A stretch of 64,000 nucleotides of DNA, taken from positions 520,798 through 584,797 of the forward strand of contig NZ_JAGQBA010000001.1 of the NCBI RefSeq assembly GCF_024345395.1, given 5' to 3'. Under the pieces are notes generated by a model. It searched no databases, was not told where the DNA came from, and saw only the letters and a program-made list of their open reading frames with translations. The position numbers and the translations under genes were made by a program. Shown piece by piece: positions 9,427-17,116 of the stretch (its first letter is position 1; each line of letters begins with the position of its first letter). Source of the stretch: Cyanobium sp. Tous-M-B4 (GTDB lineage: Bacteria; Cyanobacteriota; Cyanobacteriia; PCC-6307; Cyanobiaceae).

Positions 9427-10323
9427 ATGGCCATGGCTGATCCCGCCAGCACTGCGTTGTTTGATCATGTGCCCGTGCTGGCCGAGGCGGTGCTGGCGGG
9501 CTTTGCTTGCTTGCCAGCAGGCCTGCTGATTGACTGCACCCTCGGCGGCGGCGGCCATAGCGCGCTGCTGCTGCAGGCCCATCCCGGCTTGCGACTTGTG
9601 GGGCTGGACCAGGACCCAAGCGCCCGTGCCGCCGCCGCTGAGCGCCTCGCCCCATTTGGCGATCGGGTCACAATCGTGGCCGCCAACTTCGCCGATTACG
9701 TCCCGCCTGAGCCGGCTGTAGCGGTGCTTGCAGATCTGGGGGTGAGCAGTCCCCAGCTTGATGTGGCGGCACGGGGCTTCAGCTTCCGGCTCGAGGGGCC
9801 GCTCGACATGCGCATGAACCCCGAGAGCGGCGAGACGGCTGGGGAGCTGCTTGATCGTGCCGGCGAGAGCGAGCTGGCAGATCTGATCTACGCCTACGGC
9901 GAGGAGCGGCTGTCGCGCCGTATCGCCCGCAAGCTCAAGGAGCAGGGGCCCTGGGCCCAGCGCCATACCGCCGAGCTGGCCTATCTGGTAGCCGGTTGCT
10001 ACCCACCGGCGGCGCGCCGCGGCCGCATCCATCCAGCCACCCGCACCTTTCAGGCCCTGCGCATTGCCGTAAACGATGAGTTGGGGGTGTTGGTCAAGCT
10101 GTTGCACAGCTCCCCCAACTGGCTGGAGCCAGGCGGGCTGCTGGCTGTGATCAGCTTCCACTCCCTTGAAGATCGGCGAGTGAAAACGGCCTTTTTGGCT
10201 GACGATCGGCTGGAGCGGGTAACGCGCAAGGCGATTAAGGCCAGCCCCGAGGAGGCCGAAGCCAATCCGCGCAGCCGCAGCGCCCGGCTGCGCATCTCCC
10301 GCCGTCTTGGTGAGGGGTCGTAG
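9427..10323 (+). CDS. rsmH: 16S rRNA (cytosine-1402-N4)-methyltransferase
   Basis: A 298-residue SAM-dependent methyltransferase (MraW family) that modifies C1402 in the ribosomal decoding centre. [11 protein letters not shown], the SAM loop [11 protein letters not shown] (about 35-45), [25 protein letters not shown] and [12 protein letters not shown] are all diagnostic. The start is the ATG directly after the preceding gene's stop; a second ATG two codons on is possible. The usual partner cell-division genes of other bacteria are absent, and the gene lies beside ndhH instead. Confidence 0.97.
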   Translation: MAMADPASTALFDHVPVLAEAVLAGFACLPAGLLIDCTLGGGGHSALLLQAHPGLRLVGLDQDPSARAAAAERLAPFGDRVTIVAANFADYVPPEPAVAVLADLGVSSPQLDVAARGFSFRLEGPLDMRMNPESGETAGELLDRAGESELADLIYAYGEERLSRRIARKLKEQGPWAQRHTAELAYLVAGCYPPAARRGRIHPATRTFQALRIAVNDELGVLVKLLHSSPNWLEPGGLLAVISFHSLEDRRVKTAFLADDRLERVTRKAIKASPEEAEANPRSRSARLRISRRLGEGS

Positions 10324-10338
10324 CTGCAGCTCGGGCTG

Positions 10339-10366
10339 TATCAGCCGATCTATATCAGCCGATCAG
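10339..10366. repeat. Tandem duplication of a 14-base unit
   Basis: TATCAGCCGATC occurs at 10339-10350 and again at 10353-10364, giving two adjacent 14-base units that differ only in the last bases. The copies lie where rsmH and the convergent membrane-protein gene end, and the second copy contains that gene's stop codon. It looks like a small slippage duplication at a gene end. Confidence 0.75.
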
Positions 10367-11128
10367 GCCGGTGCGGTCTTCGGCGCCAAACAGCTGGCGG
10401 AAGGCGGCGGTGGAGATGCACAGCACCAGGGGCACCACCACCAGCAGGCCGCCGTAGCTGAACAGGCCGCCAATGGTGTGGACCACGCCCTCGATGATTC
10501 CAAGCCATAGCACCATCCCCCAGCTGGGATTGACCACGTTGACGCCAGAACCAATGGTTTTGGTGGGATTAGCGGTGCCCAGCAGCGACACCTGGATCAG
10601 GAACTTCTGGGTGACCAGCAGCCAGATGTAGAAGATCGCCACCACGATCATGGGGATCACGCTGAGGGCTTCGTTGAGCTTGCCAAGGCCTGCCCCGATC
10701 AGGGTGGCGATGGCCCCGGCCACAGCTATGACGATCGCCAGCAGGATGCCGGAACCGAGCAGGCGGGCGCTGGCGGGACGGTCCCAGCGGGTGAAGTCGG
10801 CGAAGCAGGGCTTGCGGCCCTCCAGGCTCAGCCAGGCGCCGCGGGTTAGGCCAACCACGGTCCACAGGGCAACGATCACATAGCCGATCACGCCCACGAT
10901 CAGGGCGGCCCAGGCGCCGGTGGGGTGCACAGCCATCACCTCATTGACGCTGGCTAGGCGAGCCCCTCCCAGGGCGGCCAGGGCGGCGAAGGGCAGCAGA
11001 ATCAGGGCGGAGAGGGCCTCAAACAGCAAAAAAGCCCAGGGGGCGCGGCAAAAAGCAGCCCAGCCGTCTTCCACGGCCTGGAGCACGTGCAGTCGGCTGT
11101 CGCTGGAAGGGGTGAGGGCCATGATCAA
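10355..11128 (-). CDS. Polytopic membrane protein, function unknown
   Basis: A 257-residue protein with about six hydrophobic helices, including FLLFEALSALILLPFAAL, AALIVGVIGYVIVALWTVVG, LLGSGILLAIVIAVAGAIA and VIPMIVVAIFYIWLLVTQKF. The first cytosolic stretch contains VLQAVEDGWAAFCRAPWAF. The overall look is that of bacterial glycerophosphodiester-phosphodiesterase-type or DUF975-type membrane domains, without a catalytic domain; the family is not settled. The ATG at 11126-11128 or the one at 11120-11122 is the start. It is convergent with rsmH and divergent from the next gene. Confidence 0.75.
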   Translation of the reverse strand: MIMALTPSSDSRLHVLQAVEDGWAAFCRAPWAFLLFEALSALILLPFAALAALGGARLASVNEVMAVHPTGAWAALIVGVIGYVIVALWTVVGLTRGAWLSLEGRKPCFADFTRWDRPASARLLGSGILLAIVIAVAGAIATLIGAGLGKLNEALSVIPMIVVAIFYIWLLVTQKFLIQVSLLGTANPTKTIGSGVNVVNPSWGMVLWLGIIEGVVHTIGGLFSYGGLLVVVPLVLCISTAAFRQLFGAEDRTGLIG

Positions 11129-11187
11129 GGGCAGATGGGCCGGACGGTAGCTATGAAGACAGCAGGGCGCATCCCAGTTGTGAAGCT

Positions 11188-11706
11188 TTGAACGATGCCG
11201 CTCCGCTGCTCTGGTGGCTTTGCCTGGGTATTCAGGCGTTAGCGATCCCGGGTGCGTTGTTGCCCGTACTGCCGGGACTGGCCTTGCTGCCCCTGGGGGC
11301 GCTGCTGTGGATCTGGGCGGTCGGCTGGAGTGCGGGCTGGCCGTCGCTGCTGCTAGCGCTAGTGCTGCTGGTGCTCGGCTGGGGTGCCGAGGCCCTGGGC
11401 TTGGTGCTTGGTCCAGCCAAGCTGCAGGCCAGTCGTTGGGCGGGTTTGGGCGCTGGACTGGGCTTGCTGGTGGGCCTGCTCGGGCTGCTGCCGGCCCTGC
11501 CCGTTGGTGGCCCCCTGCTGGGCCTGCTGTTGGGCCCCTTTCTGGGGGCGAGCCTGGCCCAGTGGCTGGCGGCCCGCGGTGGCCTGGGCAGGGCGCTGCA
11601 GGTGGGGTTGGCGGTGCTGGTGGGGATGCTGGTGAGCAGGTTGGCTCAAGCCCTGTTGGGCGTGGTGGGGGTGCTGGGCTTTATTGCGCTGACGCGCGGA
11701 GCTTGA
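11188..11706 (+). CDS. DUF456 family membrane protein
   Basis: A 172-residue, strongly hydrophobic protein built almost entirely of Leu, Ala, Gly and Val. It has the DUF456 pattern: a first helix with GALLPVLPGLALLPLGALL, a central WGAEALGLVLGPAKLQASRW segment, then GLLPALPVGGPLLGLLLGP and a final long helix. About five helices are likely. The start is a TTG at 11188 by the open frame. The biological role of the family is not known. It ends just before the convergent cysteine desulfurase. Confidence 0.75.
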   Translation: MNDAAPLLWWLCLGIQALAIPGALLPVLPGLALLPLGALLWIWAVGWSAGWPSLLLALVLLVLGWGAEALGLVLGPAKLQASRWAGLGAGLGLLVGLLGLLPALPVGGPLLGLLLGPFLGASLAQWLAARGGLGRALQVGLAVLVGMLVSRLAQALLGVVGVLGFIALTRGA

Positions 11707-11722
11707 TGGCTGACTTGTGCCC

Positions 11723-12871
11723 TCAGCGCAGCTCCCGCACCGCGGCCGCAACTGTTTCAATTGCCAGGGCGATCTCGACATCGCTGCTGCCCCGCCCCAG
11801 CCCGAAGCGGATCGAGGCGGCCGCCTGATGACGACTGCGGCCCAGGGCGGCCAGCACGTGGGAGGGGGAGCCCTGGCTGCAGGCCGAGCCGCTGCTCACG
11901 GCGAGCCGCTGGCGCAGCAGTCGGTGCAGGCGCGTGCCATCCACTCCTTGCACCGTCACGTTCAGGTTGTGGGCCAAGCGGGGTGCGCCATCGCCAGACA
12001 GCCCGCCGCCGTTGAGCTCTATCCCGCCGAGGTCGCGCAGGCCCTCCCAGAGCTGGTTCCGCAGGTCCCCCAGCCGCCCGTCCCGCTCCTCCCGATCAGC
12101 CTCAGCCCCCAGCAGCGCTTGGCCCAGCCCCACCACCAGGGGCACCGGCAGGGTGCCGGCCCGGCGGCCATCCTGCTGGCCGCCACCATGGAGCTGGGCA
12201 GCCAGCTGGAGCCCCGGGCGCACAAGCAGGGCCCCTACCCCTTTGGGTCCATAAAACTTGTGGCCACTGAGGCTGAGCAGGTCGATGCCCAGCTCTTCGA
12301 TGGCAAGGGGGATGTGGCCGGCAGCCTGGGCCGCGTCCACATGCAGCAGCACTCCCCGCTGCCGGCAGAGGGCGGCGATAGCGGCAAGGGGCTGGAGCAC
12401 GCCGATTTCATTGTTGGCGGCCATCACGCTCAGCAGCAGCACGTCGTCGCCGAGGACCGCCTCCAGCTGGGTCAGATCCACCAGGCCATTGGGCTGGATG
12501 GGCACCAGGCTCACCGGAAACCCATGGCGCGCCAGGTAGGCCAGGGGGTCGAGCACGGCCCGGTGTTCGCTCACCAGGCTCACCAGTCGCCGCCGGGGGT
12601 TGCCAGCCGCCAGGGCCGCTTCGCACACCCCCTTGAGGGCCAGGTTGTTGGCTTCGGTGGCGCCGCTGGTGAAGATCACGGTTTCGGCGCTGCTGCCCAG
12701 CACTCGGGCCAGCTGGCCCCGGGCCCGCTCCACGGCGGCGGCAGCTTCCAGGGCCGGGCGATAAAGGCGGTTGGCTGGGTTGGCGCAGTGCTCGCTCCAC
12801 CAGGGCGCCATCGCCGCCACCACCGCCGGATCGCAGGGAGTGGTGGCGTGATGGTCGAGGTAGGCGAGCAT
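11723..12871 (-). CDS. Cysteine desulfurase, IscS/NifS type
   Basis: A PLP enzyme of 382 residues that removes sulfur from cysteine for Fe-S clusters and thio-modifications. LDHHATTPCDP opens the protein. TSGATEANNLALKG, HVDAAQAAGHIPL, the PLP lysine in SLSGHKFYGPKG and the persulfide-forming Cys in SSGSACSQGSPS are all present. I use the ATG at 12869-12871. An upstream ATG at 12890-12892 would overlap the ATG of the divergent gene. Group I features fit IscS, but another paralogue in the genome cannot be ruled out. Confidence 0.93.
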   Translation of the reverse strand: MLAYLDHHATTPCDPAVVAAMAPWWSEHCANPANRLYRPALEAAAAVERARGQLARVLGSSAETVIFTSGATEANNLALKGVCEAALAAGNPRRRLVSLVSEHRAVLDPLAYLARHGFPVSLVPIQPNGLVDLTQLEAVLGDDVLLLSVMAANNEIGVLQPLAAIAALCRQRGVLLHVDAAQAAGHIPLAIEELGIDLLSLSGHKFYGPKGVGALLVRPGLQLAAQLHGGGQQDGRRAGTLPVPLVVGLGQALLGAEADREERDGRLGDLRNQLWEGLRDLGGIELNGGGLSGDGAPRLAHNLNVTVQGVDGTRLHRLLRQRLAVSSGSACSQGSPSHVLAALGRSRHQAAASIRFGLGRGSSDVEIALAIETVAAAVRELR

Positions 12872-12890
12872 GGGTTGCTTGCAGGCTTCC

Positions 12891-13391
12891 ATGTTGCCAA
12901 CCAGAACCCTATTGCTGGTGGCCCTTGCAGCGCTGCTGGCGCCACCCAGCTGGGCCGAGGGCGGCGGGGTGCGGCCCGAGGATGCCCGGCCGCCGGGACT
13001 GCTGCTGCTGCAGGAGCGCCCCGGCCTGGGCGGCAAGCAGGCGATTGGTATTTATGGGGCCGTGGCTGATGCCAAGGTTCCCGGCCTGTGGCGCATCAAG
13101 CTTTGGGATGAGCAGCCCAACGACGTCAAGGTGCGCAGCGAAACCATCCGCTGCAGCCCTTCAGCGCCGATGCGGGTTACCAGCGATGGCGTCAATTTCT
13201 ACGTGCGAGAGCTGAACCCCGGCGGAGCGATTACGACCGCCAATCGCATCGACCACCTGGTGTGGTGGGCCACCTGCTTCCCCGAGCAAGCCGGCAAGGA
13301 TCCAGCGGGCCTGGGGCCCCTGGCCCGCCAGCTCGGCTACGGCGGCAGCCTGCGGGAATCCGAGCAGATCTTGCCTGGACGCTCCCGCTGA
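12891..13391 (+). CDS. Secreted protein of unknown function
   Basis: A 166-residue protein with a clear signal peptide: basic MLPTRT, then the hydrophobic LLLVALAALLAP and a likely cleavage after PSWA. The mature part has segments VKVRSETIRCSPSAPMRVTS and IDHLVWWATCFPEQAG with two cysteines that could form a disulfide. It should be periplasmic or lumenal. No family is recognised. The start is chosen at 12891 rather than 12870 because the shorter form begins with the signal peptide. It precedes the response-regulator gene by 40 bases. Confidence 0.75.
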   Translation: MLPTRTLLLVALAALLAPPSWAEGGGVRPEDARPPGLLLLQERPGLGGKQAIGIYGAVADAKVPGLWRIKLWDEQPNDVKVRSETIRCSPSAPMRVTSDGVNFYVRELNPGGAITTANRIDHLVWWATCFPEQAGKDPAGLGPLARQLGYGGSLRESEQILPGRSR

Positions 13392-13431
13392 GCGCCTGCA
13401 GACTTGTCCCTGCCGACTGGAGACCTGCAGA

Positions 13432-14169
13432 GTGGCCGCCATGAACCCAGATCTGACCCCGGCCCAGGAACCAGAAGTGACGCCCGTGCGCCTGCTGCTG
13501 GTCGATGACGAGCCCGGCCTGCGCACCGCTGTAAAGGCCTATCTGGAAGACGAGGGCTTCGCGGTGACCACCGCCAACGATGGTGAGGAGGGCTGGGCCG
13601 TGGCCCAGGAGATGCTGCCTGACGTCATCCTTAGCGACGTGATGATGCCCCGCCTCGATGGCTACGGGCTGCTCCAGAAGTTGCGGGCCGACGAGCGCCT
13701 GGGTGGCACGCCGGTGATCTTCCTCACCGCCAAGGGCATGACGGCCGATCGCGTCACCGGCTTCCAGGCTGGCTGCGACGACTACATCCCCAAACCCTTT
13801 GACCCGGACGAGTTGGTGGCCCGGGTCCACAACGTCGTCAAGCGCCAGCAGCGGCTTCTGGCGGAGGCGGCCCGCTTCGCTGATGCCGATATCGGCCAGC
13901 TGTCCAAGCAGATCACCGAAATCCGTTCCCTGCTCGCCACGGGCAGTGCCAAGAAGCCAGCCAGCGCGCCCGAGCATGTGTTCACGCCGCGGGAGGCCAG
14001 CGTGTTGCAGCTGGTGGCCGAGGGGATGATGAATAAAGAAATCGCCCGGCGACTGGAAACCTCGATCCGCAACGTCGAGAAATATGTCAGCCGGCTATTC
14101 ATCAAGACCGGCACCGCCAGCCGCACCGAACTGGTGCGCTACGCCCTCGAGCACGGGCTTGTTGACTGA
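13432..14169 (+). CDS. Response regulator with LuxR-type HTH, Ycf29/Rre1-like
   Basis: A 245-residue regulator with an N-terminal receiver: acidic pair VDDEPGL, phospho-acceptor Asp in VILSDVMMPRLDGYG, and Lys in YIPKPFDPDEL. A helical linker follows, then a C-terminal LuxR/FixJ HTH (FTPREASVLQLVAEGMMNKE, later SIRNVEKYVSRLF). This order and the DEPGLRTAVKAYLEDEGF opening resemble the cyanobacterial and red-algal Ycf29/Rre1 stress regulator. The partner kinase is not in the window. Start is GTG at 13432 or ATG at 13441. Confidence 0.85.
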   Translation: MAAMNPDLTPAQEPEVTPVRLLLVDDEPGLRTAVKAYLEDEGFAVTTANDGEEGWAVAQEMLPDVILSDVMMPRLDGYGLLQKLRADERLGGTPVIFLTAKGMTADRVTGFQAGCDDYIPKPFDPDELVARVHNVVKRQQRLLAEAARFADADIGQLSKQITEIRSLLATGSAKKPASAPEHVFTPREASVLQLVAEGMMNKEIARRLETSIRNVEKYVSRLFIKTGTASRTELVRYALEHGLVD

Positions 14170-15175
14170 ACCGGTCTTGTCGACTGAGAAAGTTTTTTCG
14201 ACTTTTTCGACCGAACCAGCCTGGTTGGCGCCTGCCCTCAATGGCGGCTTCGCCTACAGGGATCGCATCGCCCCCAGGGCCGCCGGCCAGAGCGTCAGTG
14301 CTTTTTATGCCGGTTGCTATCGCCATTCAACGCCTACTGATTGGCTGCAGCGCCTCGCCGCCGGGGAGATCTACAGGAACGGCCTGCAGCTTCAGGCCGA
14401 TGTGGCCCTCGCAGCCGGAGATCAGCTGATCTGGCATCGGCCCCACTGGCAGGAGGCGGCCGTGCCGGTGTTGCCCAGCCCCCTGTTCGACAACGGCGAC
14501 CTGCTGGTGTTCAACAAGCCCAGCGGTTTGCCGGTGCTGCCGGCCGGTGGCTTCCTGGAGCACACCCTGCTGGCCCAGCTGCAGGCCCGCTGGCCTGAGG
14601 CCCGGCCCGTGCACCGCCTGGGCCGCTTCACCTCCGGCCTGCTGGTGTGTGCCCGCCTTCCCGCCAGCCGCGCCTGGCTCAGTGCCCTGCTGCGGGAGAG
14701 CACGGCGCAACGCCGCTGCACCAAGACCTACAGGGCCCTGCTTCAGCCGCCCGCCCCCGGCTCGCCTCTGCTGGCGCTGGAGCCCGACCAGCAGCTCAGC
14801 CTCACCACGCCGATTGGTCGCTGTCCCCATACCCGGCTGGGGACCATATGGGCCGCGGCTCCGGCGGATCCGGTTGCCCTGCCGGCCCGCAGCGAATTGC
14901 GCCTGCTGGAGCGAGGCGAGCGGGCCTGGCTGGTGGAGGTCACGATCGCTACGGGGCGCCCCCACCAGATCCGCATCCACACCGCGGCCGCCGGGGCGCC
15001 CCTGCTGGGCGATCCGCTCTACGCCCCGGGCGGCTTGGCCTCGGAGCAGGCCCTGCCAGGCGATGGTGGCTACCACCTGCATGCCCACAGGCTGCAGTTG
15101 GTCTGCCCCGATGGCGACCTGCTTGCGCTGGAGGCGCCGTTGCCCGCAGCCCTGCGCGGAGCTGCTGATGGCTGA
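14159..15175 (+). CDS. RluA-family pseudouridine-synthase-like protein, Asp to Gly in active site
   Basis: About 338 residues with an RluA-type catalytic fold: LLVFNKPSGLPVLP, the signature PVHRLGRFTSGLLVCAR, KTYRALL, and the C-terminal TGRPHQIRIHTAA with GDPLY. RluA enzymes carry HRLDxxTSG, whose Asp attacks the uridine. Here the residue is Gly (codon GGC at 14621-14623), so classical activity is doubtful. The start is unclear: TTG codons at 14159, 14162 and 14177 all fit and the first two overlap the preceding stop. It overlaps alkB by eight bases. Confidence 0.85.
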   Translation: MLTEPVLSTEKVFSTFSTEPAWLAPALNGGFAYRDRIAPRAAGQSVSAFYAGCYRHSTPTDWLQRLAAGEIYRNGLQLQADVALAAGDQLIWHRPHWQEAAVPVLPSPLFDNGDLLVFNKPSGLPVLPAGGFLEHTLLAQLQARWPEARPVHRLGRFTSGLLVCARLPASRAWLSALLRESTAQRRCTKTYRALLQPPAPGSPLLALEPDQQLSLTTPIGRCPHTRLGTIWAAAPADPVALPARSELRLLERGERAWLVEVTIATGRPHQIRIHTAAAGAPLLGDPLYAPGGLASEQALPGDGGYHLHAHRLQLVCPDGDLLALEAPLPAALRGAADG

Positions 15176-15812
15176 AGTTCAAGCTCCGGGCCTGCACCTG
15201 CGCCACTGGCCGGCCTGGCTGGCGCCCAGCGCCGCGGCTGAGCTGCTGGAGCGCCTGCAGCTCGAGGTGCCCTGGAAGCAGGAGGCGATCACGATTTACG
15301 GCCGCCGCCACCTGCTGCCGCGGCTCACCTGCTGGATGGCCGATCCCGGCTGCGGCTACAGCTACAGCGGCCTGGCCAACGTGATTGAGCCCTGGTCGCC
15401 GGCTGCCGCCGAGCTGCGCGAGGCCCTGCAGATGCTCACGGGTTGGCGCTTCAACTCCTTGCTGCTCAATCGCTACCGCGACGGCCGCGATGCCATGGGC
15501 TGGCATGCGGACGATGAACCTGAGCTCGAGCCCACCGCCCCGATCGCCTCCCTCAGCCTCGGCGCCTCCCGCGACTTCCGCCTGCGGCCCCAGCCCAGCC
15601 CGCGCCACCGCGCCGCCGTCGTCTCCGGTGCCTGCCCGTCGCCTGCTGGTTTTGGCGACTGCACCCCGTTCAACATTCCGTTGCACAACGGCGACTTGCT
15701 GTTGATGGAGCCCCCCACCCAGTTGTGGTGGCAGCATGCCCTGCCGCGCCGGCTGCGGCTGCAGCAGCAGCGCCTCAACCTGACGTTTCGGGTGGTGCGC
15801 CCAGTTGCATAG
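15168..15812 (+). CDS. AlkB-family 2-oxoglutarate/Fe(II) dioxygenase
   Basis: A 214-residue DNA-repair type dioxygenase that oxidatively removes methyl groups from bases such as 1-methyladenine. The iron site is HxD in GWHADDEPELEP with the distal His in WWQHALPRR. The 2-oxoglutarate arginines are in RLNLTFRVV. NRYRDGRDAMGWHADDE followed by IASLSLGASRDF resembles ALKBH2/3-type proteins more than E. coli AlkB. The ATG overlaps the preceding gene's end. A copy of the chlM 3' end begins seven bases past the stop. Confidence 0.92.
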   Translation: MAEVQAPGLHLRHWPAWLAPSAAAELLERLQLEVPWKQEAITIYGRRHLLPRLTCWMADPGCGYSYSGLANVIEPWSPAAAELREALQMLTGWRFNSLLLNRYRDGRDAMGWHADDEPELEPTAPIASLSLGASRDFRLRPQPSPRHRAAVVSGACPSPAGFGDCTPFNIPLHNGDLLLMEPPTQLWWQHALPRRLRLQQQRLNLTFRVVRPVA

Positions 15813-15818
15813 GGCTGC

Positions 15819-15842
15819 TCAGGCCCGCTCGAAGGCGATCAG
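15819..15842. repeat. 24-bp direct repeat, copy of the chlM 3' end (distal)
   Basis: This sequence is identical over 24 bases to 16377-16400, the last seven codons plus stop of chlM. The neighbouring bases differ on both sides, so the match ends sharply. The hicA stop codon (15839-15841) lies within it. With the other copy it brackets the hicBA pair like the two ends of an integrated element. Confidence 0.9.
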
Positions 15843-16084
15843 GTATCCAGCGCTTGGATCAGCGAGTCCAGATTGGTGCCAACTTGATTGGCCACGTCCT
15901 TGAGGATCTGTCGGAGTGTGCCCACACGCAAAGGTTTATGGGCGGGGATGGTGAGGTGTTGCTGCCCATTCGGCAGCAGGCGAGTGAGTCGCATGTGGCT
16001 GCCACTATGTCGGGTCACGGCATAGCCAAATCGGGCTAACCGCCGCGCTAGTTCTGCACCATCGAGATCACGGGGGATCTTCAC
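15839..16084 (-). CDS. hicA: HicA-family toxin (mRNA interferase)
   Basis: An 81-residue double-stranded-RNA-binding-fold toxin. HicA proteins cleave mRNA and block translation when their antitoxin is lost. The ARRLARFGYAVTRHSGSHMR segment holds the catalytic GSH histidine; VGTLRQILKDVA is the usual C-terminal helix. The start ATG overlaps the upstream antitoxin stop by four bases (ATGA), the standard TA arrangement. The stop codon falls inside the 24-bp repeat, so insertion may have supplied it. Confidence 0.88.
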   Translation of the reverse strand: MKIPRDLDGAELARRLARFGYAVTRHSGSHMRLTRLLPNGQQHLTIPAHKPLRVGTLRQILKDVANQVGTNLDSLIQALDT

Positions 16085-16287
16085 AGGGCCAGCAGTTCCT
16101 GGCGCACGTGATGAAGCCGTATCAACGGGGGCGCATCACCCTCCTCAAAGTGGCAGTGCACGGCATCACGAATCTCTTGATGCAGCTGCTCCAAATCCTC
16201 CGCCTCTGTGTGAATCGAACTGCCAACGGCGTTGGCTCGGAATGACCCGTCCTCGGCTTCTTCCACGACAAAAAGAATTTCGTTCAT
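16081..16287 (-). CDS. hicB: HicB-like antitoxin, short form
   Basis: A 68-residue protein with the HicB N-terminal fold: a beta strand, EEAEDGSFRANAVG, then HTEAEDLEQLHQEIRDAVHC and HFEEGDAPP. It would neutralise HicA by masking its active site. It is the partial HicB type with no C-terminal HTH or ribbon-helix-helix domain, so autorepression by DNA binding is not obvious. It is transcribed ahead of hicA with a four-base overlap, and starts 89 bases after the chlM stop. Confidence 0.82.
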   Translation of the reverse strand: MNEILFVVEEAEDGSFRANAVGSSIHTEAEDLEQLHQEIRDAVHCHFEEGDAPPLIRLHHVRQELLAL

Positions 16288-16339
16288 CGCGTTTTTGCCC
16301 GGTGCCCTCTGCCAAGCAAAAGTCTGGCATCGAATCAGG

Positions 16340-16376
16340 GGGCTGGTTGGTCTGCGGGATTGCCCGCTTTGCGGGG
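16340..16376 (-). terminator. Possible weak hairpin after chlM
   Basis: The segment contains GCGGG followed three bases later by CCCGC, giving a small GC-rich hairpin directly downstream of chlM and ahead of hicB. No T-run follows, so it may only reduce read-through from chlM into the toxin-antitoxin pair. Confidence 0.3.
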
Positions 16377-16400
16377 TCAGGCCCGCTCGAAGGCGATCAG
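16377..16400. repeat. 24-bp direct repeat, chlM 3' end (proximal)
   Basis: The final 24 bases of chlM, coding for the last seven residues (LIAFERA) and the stop, are repeated exactly at 15819-15842. The 534 bases between the copies hold only hicBA. chlM itself remains intact. Confidence 0.9.
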
Positions 16401-17090
16401 CCTTGAGAAGTAAAAGGGCGCCTGGTTGAGGCTGCGGCGCATGGGCTTGAAGCCGGCTTTGGCGGCGGCGGCCACGATGCCCGCCTCGCGCAGGGTGTAG
16501 GCGCGGGTGGTCTTGCTGGGGCCGGGGAACAGCTGGCCGATGCCCTTGAGCAGGGCCAGCAGCGGCGTGTAGGGGGCAAAGCTCACGATCAGGTGGCGCT
16601 CGGCCATCGAGGCCAGGTGGCGCACCATCTCCTCGGCAGGGGCCTGGGGGTAGTGGATGAACACGTCCAGGCAGATCACCGTGTCGTAGCGGCCCTCGAG
16701 GCTCTCGAGATCGGAGGCCAGGAAGCTGATCTGACCTGGCTTGGCGCCCAGTTCACCAGCGCGGCGCTGGGCTTCTTGCACCATCGCAGCGGAGAGGTCG
16801 GAGGCGGCGATAGAGCCCGCACCCAGCTGGGCCAAAGGCAGCGTCAGGCTGCCTACGCCGCAGCCGGCATCACAGAAGCTGCGGCTCTCCAATCCGCCCT
16901 GCTCCTGCAGCCAGGCCAGCACGTTGTCCACTGTTTTTTGGTGGCCGATGCGGATGTTGCGCTGTACCCGGTTGACGTCGTCGCTGTCGCTGTAGATGCG
17001 ATTCCAGCGCTCAAAGCCGGTGGTTTCGAAGTAGCCCTTCACCTCGAGTTTTTCGGCCTGGTTGGCTTCCAGTAGCTGGTCGGGGGCCAT
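16377..17090 (-). CDS. chlM: Magnesium-protoporphyrin IX O-methyltransferase
   Basis: A 237-residue SAM-dependent methyltransferase acting in chlorophyll synthesis after Mg-chelatase. The N-terminal KGYFETTGFERWNRIYSDS is diagnostic for ChlM/BchM. The SAM site is FCDAGCGVGSLTLPLAQLGA, followed by ASDLSAAMV and CLDVFIHYP. The start ATG is at 17088-17090. Its extreme 3' end is duplicated past the hicBA module, suggesting insertion at this conserved target. nagA lies upstream on the same strand. Confidence 0.96.
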   Translation of the reverse strand: MAPDQLLEANQAEKLEVKGYFETTGFERWNRIYSDSDDVNRVQRNIRIGHQKTVDNVLAWLQEQGGLESRSFCDAGCGVGSLTLPLAQLGAGSIAASDLSAAMVQEAQRRAGELGAKPGQISFLASDLESLEGRYDTVICLDVFIHYPQAPAEEMVRHLASMAERHLIVSFAPYTPLLALLKGIGQLFPGPSKTTRAYTLREAGIVAAAAKAGFKPMRRSLNQAPFYFSRLIAFERA

Positions 17091-17116
17091 GGGGATATCC
17101 GGTCGTGGCGCGGATC

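Noticed and set aside
9099..10161. Long minus-strand frames opposite rsmH
   Set aside because: They come from GC-rich codon bias and do not resemble known proteins.
12870..12890. A longer form of the secreted protein starting at 12870
   Set aside because: The shorter form begins with a clean signal peptide, and the longer one overlaps the desulfurase start.
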